DNA of 8,786 bases from an uncultured Prevotella sp. (lineage in GTDB: Bacteria > Bacteroidota > Bacteroidia > Bacteroidales > Bacteroidaceae), in the NCBI GenBank assembly GCA_937874345.1, contig CALNBT010000079.1:1-8786 (forward strand). The letters run 5' to 3'. Made by a program: the position numbers and the translations under genes. The notes under the pieces were generated by a model that was given only the letters and a program-made list of their open reading frames with translations, did not search any database and was not told the DNA's origin. How positions within the stretch are numbered: the stretch's first letter is position 1; each line of letters opens with the position of its first letter. This document shows positions 4,934 to 8,786 of the stretch, in pieces.

Positions 4934-4982
4934 ACTCATTTATCGCTCAATTAGTGCTCAATTAGTGCTCATTCATTGCTCA
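4928..4982 (-). repeat. five tandem 11-bp repeats, likely regulator-binding iterons
   Basis: Read on the minus strand the units are TGAGCAATGAA, TGAGCACTAAT, TGAGCACTAAT, TGAGCGATAAA and TGAGTGGCAAA: two identical copies, flanked by decaying ones, each beginning TGAG. The 11-bp period is one turn of B-DNA, so the sites fall on one face. The first unit overlaps the last codons and stop of the ArpU-type gene. The array ends where the -35 box of the next promoter would be. Confidence 0.7.
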
Positions 4983-5401
4983 CTGCTTTTTCTGGGCGTA
5001 ACTCCAAAGTACCATGCGGCTGCCAAAAGCGCATTACGTTTTCTTCGTGTGTATGTTGCTGCCGAAATGTCGAGTATAGCCATGGTCGTACCATCAGGGG
5101 TTTCAGTTTCAGGTCCATCACAGTACCTGATCCTAAGTAAGCGCTGATGAGACTGTTTTGGCATGGCCGCGATGCATCTATCGCACCAGTCGCAAAACTT
5201 CTGCGCTGATGATTGTCTCTCCAGTCTCTCTTGCGCATATGAGGGACGATCGGCCGTACTGGCTGCTGTCCCATCTCCCCATGCACTCGTGATCTTTGGA
5301 TTGATTGGAGCCCTCATGAATCCACGCTCTGATCGATATTTATTGAGTATATCTTCGACTGCTTCCCGATCCTTTTCATCGCTAATTGATAAAAGCTCCA
5401 T
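4973..5401 (-). CDS. ArpU-family phage late transcriptional regulator
   Basis: The 142-aa protein (from ATG at 5401; a GTG four codons upstream is possible) matches the ArpU family, small phage regulators placed at the end of the early region that control packaging and lysis genes. The N-terminus is acidic and helical (ISDEKDREAVEDILNKYRSERGFM). The middle has the typical CDWCDRCIAAMPKQSHQRLLRIRYCD. The last 45 residues form a sigma-region-4-like helix-turn-helix (TTMAILDISAATYTRRKRNALLAAAWYFGV). AAGGGGTGG precedes the ATG by about 8 nt. It is the last gene before the 11-bp repeats and the large RNA, so it probably activates them. Confidence 0.85.
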   Translation of the reverse strand: MELLSISDEKDREAVEDILNKYRSERGFMRAPINPKITSAWGDGTAASTADRPSYAQERLERQSSAQKFCDWCDRCIAAMPKQSHQRLLRIRYCDGPETETPDGTTMAILDISAATYTRRKRNALLAAAWYFGVTPRKSSEQ

Positions 5402-5416
5402 CACAAGCGCCACCCC

Positions 5417-5443
5417 TTATGGTATAATTATTTTATGGATAAT
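5417..5443. promoter_or_regulatory. direct repeat in the leader of the ArpU-type gene
   Basis: TTATGGTATAAT (5417-5428) is echoed 16 bp on by TTATGGATAAT (5433-5443), within the 77-nt gap upstream of the regulator gene. The spacing of about one and a half helical turns could be operator half-sites. TGG-TATAAT would also serve as an extended -10 on the plus strand, leading to the T-run at 5472-5476. No minus-strand promoter of good quality is visible here. Confidence 0.3.
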
Positions 5444-5478
5444 CAAGCAAAGGCGTTCCCTCGTGGTGCGCTTTTTGT

Positions 5479-5628
5479 CTATCCAAACAGTCCATCGAGC
5501 AATGATTTCAATATCCAACATCCGACAATGAAGATGATTGACGTCATGAATGCACATGCGATGATGCAAATGCTTGATACAAAACTAACTAATGCCGACT
5601 TTATTCTTGAATGATGTTCTGCTCTCAT
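5479..5628 (-). CDS. small membrane protein (49 aa)
   Basis: Starting at ATG 5628, which has AGGGAGAG 6 nt upstream and overlaps the stop of the 24-aa ORF before it (ATGA). After a charged N-terminus (MRAEHHSRIK) almost all residues from 11 to 42 are hydrophobic (SFVSSICIIACAFMTSIIFIVG), giving one long or two short membrane segments, with a short DGLFG tail. An in-frame ATG at 5664 would add 12 residues but has no ribosome-binding site. Function unknown; it is the last gene before the ArpU-type regulator. Confidence 0.65.
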   Translation of the reverse strand: MRAEHHSRIKSALVSFVSSICIIACAFMTSIIFIVGCWILKSLLDGLFG

Positions 5629-5699
5629 TGATTTCTCTCCCTGATTGAATATGATATATCCCAAAGTACAAACAATATGGCCTCCAGCGCGTCCTTCAT
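5625..5699 (-). CDS. microprotein ORF (24 aa), coupled at both ends
   Basis: The product begins MKDALEAILFVLWDISYSIR. The ATG overlaps the stop of the upstream gene (GGATGA) and its own stop overlaps the next start (CAATGAG). There is no Shine-Dalgarno of its own, so it would rely on coupling. It could be spacer sequence that happens to be open, but exact ATGA junctions on both sides favour translation. Confidence 0.45.
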   Translation of the reverse strand: MKDALEAILFVLWDISYSIRERNQ

Positions 5700-5884
5700 C
5701 CGGTGCGCTTTTTGTTTACCTGAACTGGAAAAGCAGCAAGCCATTGTTCAATCGTGGCAGCGGCCGCCTTGAAGACTGGATAAAGTGCTTTTGCAAATTC
5801 GTCCATTTCGTGCTCATATTTTCTGCGTTCATACATGAGCTGTTCCTTGCGCGCTCGCATGACTGCTCGATGCCGATCATTCAT
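5696..5884 (-). CDS. small charged helical protein (62 aa)
   Basis: Start chosen at ATG 5884, with GAGG 8 nt upstream; an ORF extension to 5929 would overlap a better-supported small gene. Residues 1-32 are highly charged and helical, likely coiled-coil (RARKEQLMYERRKYEHEMDE), followed by an alanine-rich helix (FKAAAATIEQWLAAF). Not recognised; no catalytic motif. The end overlaps the following ORF by ATGA. Confidence 0.65.
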   Translation of the reverse strand: MNDRHRAVMRARKEQLMYERRKYEHEMDEFAKALYPVFKAAAATIEQWLAAFPVQVNKKRTG

Positions 5885-5885
5885 T

Positions 5886-5960
5886 TCATTTTCCTCTTTT
5901 CCAGTTAGCCCAAATCCACATTGCAACACCTGCGATTAGCAGCATGACGGTAATCATCAT
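5886..5960 (-). CDS. microprotein ORF (24 aa), predicted membrane-spanning
   Basis: The peptide starts MMITVMLLIAGVAMWIWANW and ends in basic residues (KRGK), a single hydrophobic helix with a positive C-terminus. Its ATG overlaps the stop of the 42-aa gene upstream, and it ends one base before the next start. Its last codons carry the ribosome-binding site of the 62-aa gene. Confidence 0.5.
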   Translation of the reverse strand: MMITVMLLIAGVAMWIWANWKRGK

Positions 5961-6085
5961 TTCTGCTTATTTACCCAATGAAGAAATGCCAGCAGAATTG
6001 CCGCAAGGACACCGCATATGATGATCAAATTCATGTTCAGCGCTGATGGAGACATATTCCATATGTTGTTTATCATCTGTTTCAT
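5957..6085 (-). CDS. small membrane protein (42 aa)
   Basis: A strong site (AGGAGGCGG) precedes the ATG at 6085. The sequence has an amphipathic N-terminus (MKQMINNIWNMSPSALNMN), one transmembrane helix (LIIICGVLAAILLAFLHWV) and a basic tail (NKQK). Unknown function; the first of three small membrane ORFs before the regulator gene. Confidence 0.65.
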   Translation of the reverse strand: MKQMINNIWNMSPSALNMNLIIICGVLAAILLAFLHWVNKQK

Positions 6086-6096
6086 TTATCCGCCTC

Positions 6097-6357
6097 CTAT
6101 AAGATCATGTGGTCTACTAGAAGCATTGATGGCGTCTTTTCGTTTAGGCTTTTTTGAACATCTTCATAAGCAAGAATGTCCCCGTCTTCTGTCTTTGCAA
6201 TCGCAAGGTGATATAGTGCTTCTTCACGGCTTAACTCTTTAAATCGTTCGGGGTCATCTTGATCTCCATACATTTCACGATAAATTTTCTTGGCTTCCTC
6301 AGTATTGTTCGCAACAATCAAGCTGTAATAGGGTTCCTTTGTCTCAAAGTATTTCAT
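6097..6357 (-). CDS. hypothetical phage protein (86 aa)
   Basis: The start at ATG 6357 has GGAGGAAG just upstream and overlaps the stop of the 22-aa ORF before it. An in-frame start at 6405 lacks a site. The protein is acidic and soluble (MKYFETKEPYYSLIVANNTEEAKKIYR..., then SREEALYHLAIAKTEDGDI), a beta-alpha-rich small domain. I do not recognise it; it looks like the accessory proteins found in this part of Lactobacillus phage genomes. Confidence 0.72.
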   Translation of the reverse strand: MKYFETKEPYYSLIVANNTEEAKKIYREMYGDQDDPERFKELSREEALYHLAIAKTEDGDILAYEDVQKSLNEKTPSMLLVDHMIL

Positions 6358-6422
6358 TTTTCTTCCTCCACTAGCACCAATACAATTTCCTCGAACACGT
6401 TCCACTTCGTCTCACAGTTCAT
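6354..6422 (-). pseudogene. 22-aa ORF, partial duplicate of the 5' end of the DUF1642-type gene
   Basis: The ORF begins MNCETKWNVFEEIV, close to MSNETKRDVFEAVW of the 114-aa protein encoded immediately upstream, and the DNA is nearly identical over the first 34 bases (6422-6389 compared with 6763-6730). It overlaps the stop of that gene (CTATGA) and the start of the next (AAATGA). It is either a remnant of a tandem duplication that lost its body or a translated microprotein; its last codons carry the ribosome-binding site of the next gene. Confidence 0.55.
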
Positions 6423-6763
6423 AGTTTGACTACCTCATCTGTTTCTTTAACTTTCCAGACACCTAGCACCCATGCAAGGGCGAATGTGTTTTGATTGGCA
6501 ATTATCCATGCCAATGGCTCACTAACCTTGTGCCCGTTTTTGGCTGTGTCTAACACGCCCAGCAAATTAGTTTGCCCGTGTGCTGATCGCAATATCTCTC
6601 CCACCACCTGCGGAATCACCGGCATATCATCTGGCAAGGCGGCCTCATAACGTTTCTTGTAGTCATATAGTGTTTCCCTAGGCCAGCCATTGAAGAACAC
6701 CTGATAGCCAGCAAGACGATTCCAAACCGCCTCGAACACGTCCCGCTTCGTCTCATTGCTCAT
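6419..6763 (-). CDS. DUF1642-type phage protein (114 aa)
   Basis: The C-terminal half (PVIPQVVGEILRSA..., LAWIIANQNTFALAWVLGVW, then KVKE) has the pattern of DUF1642, a family of unknown function common in the early region of Lactobacillus and Streptococcus phages, whose typical end is a Trp-rich FAxAWxxGYxVE motif. The N-terminal 45 residues (NETKRDVFEAVWNRLAGYQV) differ from the family norm. Overlaps the upstream gene by ATGA; GGAGAAAG lies before the start. Confidence 0.72.
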   Translation of the reverse strand: MSNETKRDVFEAVWNRLAGYQVFFNGWPRETLYDYKKRYEAALPDDMPVIPQVVGEILRSAHGQTNLLGVLDTAKNGHKVSEPLAWIIANQNTFALAWVLGVWKVKETDEVVKL

Positions 6764-6960
6764 TGTCTTTCTCCTTTTTGATCCTCACGAACCCCGCAAG
6801 CTTTCAGAATGCGAATGCGATCGGCGTCAGTGATGTCAGCGGCTGATCCGTGATTCAGGACAGCTTCCCATAAAGTGCCAATGGGGTTTTGCTTGAATAT
6901 CATCTCAATGAAATCAGGGTTTATCCAGTCACCGCTTTCAAGCTCAACGAATGCCATCAT
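6760..6960 (-). CDS. hypothetical phage protein (66 aa)
   Basis: GAGGTG lies a few bases before a double ATG (6960 and 6957). The sequence MMAFVELESGDWINPDFIEM is a short beta-turn-beta pattern (L-x-S/N-G-x-W-x-NPDxI) seen in several small proteins of unknown role; the rest is helical with a basic end. It overlaps the gene upstream by 17 nt and the gene downstream by ATGA, so translation is coupled. Confidence 0.7.
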   Translation of the reverse strand: MMAFVELESGDWINPDFIEMIFKQNPIGTLWEAVLNHGSAADITDADRIRILKACGVREDQKGERQ

Positions 6961-7504
6961 CAGTCACCTCTTCTTTTTCGCAGTCTTGTAAGCCGTAATG
7001 TTCGATCTCTGCTTCGGTGAAAAGAAATAGGTCTTTGCTCATATTGGAATCAACGTCTTTCGCTGGAAATGGTCTCCAATTGTTGTGAAGTCCTCGCTTA
7101 GACTCAGGAGAATACTTCTGAAAATGCCAGCCTTCTGCGTATGGCACCTTGACGTTGTACTTTTTCTCCTTTGCCACGGTGTAGCCGTTGACGTAAGCAT
7201 TCATCAGTAATTTTTCCACGCCGTTAGAAACATCAGTATGTTGAGCAATATAGGTTGCAGGGATTCTTTTTGTCTTTGCCTCTTCAACGATTTCGGCCTG
7301 TTCCTTGGTAAGAACTACCTTTTCAGGTTCCTCAACAAGCGCGACAACGTGGCCACCATGATCACGAACCACGTTTTTGGTATATCTCTCGTCATCTGTG
7401 GCCGAGCAAGATGCGAAGTCTGATTCAAAGAAGCCATCTCGATCTGCAAAATTCCAGTATTCGCCTTCATCGTTCTTTACCGCGTACAGTTTTTCTTCGC
7501 TCAT
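6944..7504 (-). CDS. hypothetical phage protein (186 aa), possibly DUF1642-related
   Basis: Soluble and acidic. The N-terminus (KLYAVKNDEGEYWNFADRDG) looks like a small beta domain; a helical middle (LTKEQAEIVEEAKTKRIPAT...LLMNAYVNGYTVAKEKKY) is followed by YNVKVPYAEGWHFQKYS and FTEAEIEHYGLQDCEKEEV. The middle and end recall long DUF1642-type proteins of Lactobacillus phages, but I cannot align them by eye with certainty. Its start overlaps the stop of the 36-aa gene (AAATGAG). Confidence 0.7.
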   Translation of the reverse strand: MSEEKLYAVKNDEGEYWNFADRDGFFESDFASCSATDDERYTKNVVRDHGGHVVALVEEPEKVVLTKEQAEIVEEAKTKRIPATYIAQHTDVSNGVEKLLMNAYVNGYTVAKEKKYNVKVPYAEGWHFQKYSPESKRGLHNNWRPFPAKDVDSNMSKDLFLFTEAEIEHYGLQDCEKEEVTDDGIR

Positions 7505-7611
7505 TTTTCGTCCTCTACTTTCGTAAGCTTGTACAAAGTTCCTTTGATGTCCACGTAAACCGGCTCACCGGTCACTTGGCTGATGTAAACATCGTCTACT
7601 TCTGACTCCAT
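7501..7611 (-). CDS. small protein (36 aa), paralogue of the 83-aa protein's N-terminus
   Basis: Strong site (ACGGAGGACG) before ATG 7611. The sequence DDVYISQVTGEPVYVDIKG followed by LYKL matches DDIYISKETGKVVGVMLDG followed by YYKL in the 83-aa protein encoded at 8320-8571, and both proteins end in EDEK. It looks like a two- or three-strand beta unit that exists both alone and with a helical extension. Function unknown. Confidence 0.65.
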   Translation of the reverse strand: MESEVDDVYISQVTGEPVYVDIKGTLYKLTKVEDEK

Positions 7612-7630
7612 TGATCGTCCTCCGTTACAT

Positions 7631-8323
7631 TTATTCAGTTCCCGCTGTTAAGTTCTGAATGGCTTCGTTGTATCTTGCGGGTATCTCTGTTGATTCAATG
7701 TGATTTTGTTCAGGCTCTAGCCACTGTCGAATATCAAATTCTTGTTCAACGTCTTTGCTGTGCGGCATCACATTCACTACGCTGAAATGCAAATAGTCGT
7801 CTTCATCGTTTTGAATGAAATATACTTGTCTAGCAACACGTGTCAGACTGTCACCATGAACAATTGTTGCGTTCATGCCGCGAATGGCACAATTGAATAT
7901 CAGAAACGGCAACGTACTATCGCCAAGCTCTTCAAGGTGATAAAAATACATGCTTGGCAGGTAATCCCACGGCTTGTGATTCAAACGGTCTTGTTGCCAT
8001 CGTTGAATCATCATTGAGCCAGTCCCAGCGGCAACCTCGTAATACTCGCTACTGTCGTTCGATCCAACGAGCATGTTCACGAGCTTGCTGATGCTTTCAG
8101 GGGTGAAATCTTGTTTCTTATCTTTTCTGTCAGCTTGAACACTCATGAAATATTCTGAAAACCAGTCATGTGATACGTCTGTGCTGACATCTAGGAATTG
8201 CTTAAAAAGCTCGTTGCGCTTTTGCTGATCCATGACAATGTCCATCAATGCTGCTGGTGCCTGTTGTGCTTCGCGAACGCCTAATAGTTTGTGAACGACA
8301 TCTGCTGTGAACTTGGTCGTCAT
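7631..8323 (-). CDS. N-6 DNA methylase-like protein with altered catalytic motif
   Basis: The 230-aa protein resembles the core of HsdM/N-6 adenine methylases. QDFTPESISKLVNMLVG (71-87) corresponds to the segment that precedes motif I in HsdM (usually QFYTP). EVAAGTGSM (96-104) is the SAM-binding motif I. FNCAIRGMNATIVHGDSL (143-160) fits the later Rossmann strands. Where NPP[YF] is expected it reads VVNVMPHS (182-189), so the catalytic asparagine-proline-proline is not intact. A full HsdM is about 500 aa; this lacks the N-terminal helical and specificity-contact regions. It may bind DNA or SAM, methylate weakly, or act as a decoy against host restriction; these are guesses. Coupled to the upstream gene by ATGA. 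Confidence 0.78.
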   Translation of the reverse strand: MTTKFTADVVHKLLGVREAQQAPAALMDIVMDQQKRNELFKQFLDVSTDVSHDWFSEYFMSVQADRKDKKQDFTPESISKLVNMLVGSNDSSEYYEVAAGTGSMMIQRWQQDRLNHKPWDYLPSMYFYHLEELGDSTLPFLIFNCAIRGMNATIVHGDSLTRVARQVYFIQNDEDDYLHFSVVNVMPHSKDVEQEFDIRQWLEPEQNHIESTEIPARYNEAIQNLTAGTE

Positions 8324-8571
8324 TTTTCGTCCTCTTTTCCATAAATGAAATGGATAATGTCTCGTGCGTATGCAATGGCTCCCGGACCGTTTCCTATGAC
8401 AGTAGCTCGGTAGAAAGCTTTTGCTCGTTCATAGGATATTGGCTCATCAGCCTTAATGCTTGGGCTTATGGGTACAAGCTTGTAGTATCGCCCATCAAGC
8501 ATGACTCCCACGACCTTACCAGTCTCTTTGCTGATGTAGATGTCATCGAATGTGTCGTCTCCTGTTTTCAT
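8320..8571 (-). CDS. hypothetical phage protein (83 aa)
   Basis: TTAGGAGGCC precedes ATG 8571 and overlaps the stop codon of the nuclease gene upstream. An N-terminal beta unit (DDIYISKETGKVVGVMLDG, then YYKLVPI) is followed by a helical region with ISYERAKAFYRATVIGNG and a final GKEDEK. The first part is shared with the 36-aa protein encoded at 7501-7611. Unknown function; it lies immediately before the methylase-like gene. Confidence 0.7.
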   Translation of the reverse strand: MKTGDDTFDDIYISKETGKVVGVMLDGRYYKLVPISPSIKADEPISYERAKAFYRATVIGNGPGAIAYARDIIHFIYGKEDEK

Positions 8572-8582
8572 TGGTTGGCCTC

Positions 8583-8786
8583 CTAAAGCTGTTCTTCCGT
8601 GAATAGCCCCGTGTGATAGTCATATCTAGCAATCGTGATCGGTATCTTGTACCTGATCATGAACAGCAGCATTCGCAGTCTGGCATCGGTGGTCAAAGTC
8701 GCGTTTCCGCCTTTAACGTCAACAACTTTTGCAAGCTTTTCACCGTCATAAAAGCAGAAATCAGGCTTGTATTTTCTTGCCGAGTA
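8583..8786 (-). CDS. DUF1064-type PD-(D/E)XK nuclease, C-terminal part
   Basis: The reading frame enters from the window edge and ends at TAG 8585-8583, giving 67 residues of the C-terminus. KYKPDFCFYDG followed by KVVDVKGG is the PD...D-x-K core of the PD-(D/E)XK fold, and RLRMLLFMIRYKIPITIARY is the conserved helix-strand that follows in DUF1064. These phage proteins are placed among small endonucleases and Holliday-junction-resolvase-like enzymes in early regions. The start and N-terminal domain lie outside the window. The stop is embedded in the ribosome-binding site of the next gene. Confidence 0.75.
   Translation of the reverse strand, partial: YSARKYKPDFCFYDGEKLAKVVDVKGGNATLTTDARLRMLLFMIRYKIPITIARYDYHTGLFTEEQL

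Noticed and set aside
4821..5147. Plus-strand 108-codon ORF and the alternative minus-strand frame at 4969-5286
   Set aside because: Both are shadows of the ArpU-type gene and its iterons; neither has a ribosome-binding site or recognisable sequence.
5645..5908. Plus-strand 87-codon ORF opposite the microprotein genes
   Set aside because: The chain of coupled minus-strand ORFs with ribosome-binding sites accounts for this DNA; the plus-strand ORF has no site before its start.
1..8786. CRISPR array, insertion sequence, attachment site
   Set aside because: No regularly spaced repeats with unique spacers, no transposase-like sequence and no integrase or att-like duplication are present.

Overview
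The window looks like part of a temperate phage or prophage of a Lactobacillaceae host, most likely the Lacticaseibacillus casei/rhamnosus group. The case for this rests on the end of the early-gene cluster (a DUF1064-type PD-(D/E)XK nuclease, an N-6 DNA methylase-like protein, DUF1642-type proteins and strings of tiny overlapping ORFs), followed by an ArpU-type late regulator. All protein genes I accept are on the minus strand, so the transcription order runs from high to low coordinates. No structural gene or integrase lies inside the window.

Region by region, in transcription order. 8786-5479 is a compact, largely ATGA-coupled series of about fourteen small genes: the 5'-truncated DUF1064-type nuclease, an 83-aa protein, the methylase-like protein, a 36-aa paralogue of the 83-aa protein's N-terminus, a 186-aa protein, a 66-aa protein, a DUF1642-type protein, a 22-aa ORF that copies the start of that gene, an 86-aa protein, and then five microproteins, three of which are membrane-spanning. 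5401-4973 encodes the ArpU-type regulator. Its 3' end runs into five 11-bp direct repeats and a candidate activator-dependent promoter.

4898-4206 holds no convincing gene but is full of base-paired structure on the minus strand. It looks like one large non-coding RNA of roughly 0.6-0.7 kb, containing three tRNA-like modules (an acceptor-like stem stacked on a T-arm), several stem-loops with self-complementary loops, and a strong terminator at the end. Size, phage position and tRNA-like content point to the GOLLD/ROOL type of ornate phage RNAs; the class is inferred, the structure is seen.

4194-1966 is an A+T-rich block of accessory (moron-like) genes with their own terminators: a single-pass membrane protein, then a translationally coupled pair made of a nucleotidyltransferase-fold protein and an unknown partner, preceded by two operator-like dyads. 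The pair is a candidate undescribed defence, toxin-antitoxin or lysogenic-conversion cassette.

1965-1541 has no gene but carries, on the plus strand (opposite to all genes), three successive promoter-short RNA-terminator units. Two of them begin with the same GTGAGCAG...CTGCTCAC dyad. 1540-1 encodes an HTH-calcineurin-like phosphoesterase fusion and an NrdH/glutaredoxin-like protein, probably in or near the start of the late operon.

Working model: early genes lead to the ArpU-type regulator, which would bind the 11-bp repeats and switch on the large RNA and other late units. The accessory genes are insulated by terminators and, for the first one, by a ribosome-binding site buried in the terminator stem. 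The plus-strand small RNAs could tune expression across the junction into the phosphoesterase gene.
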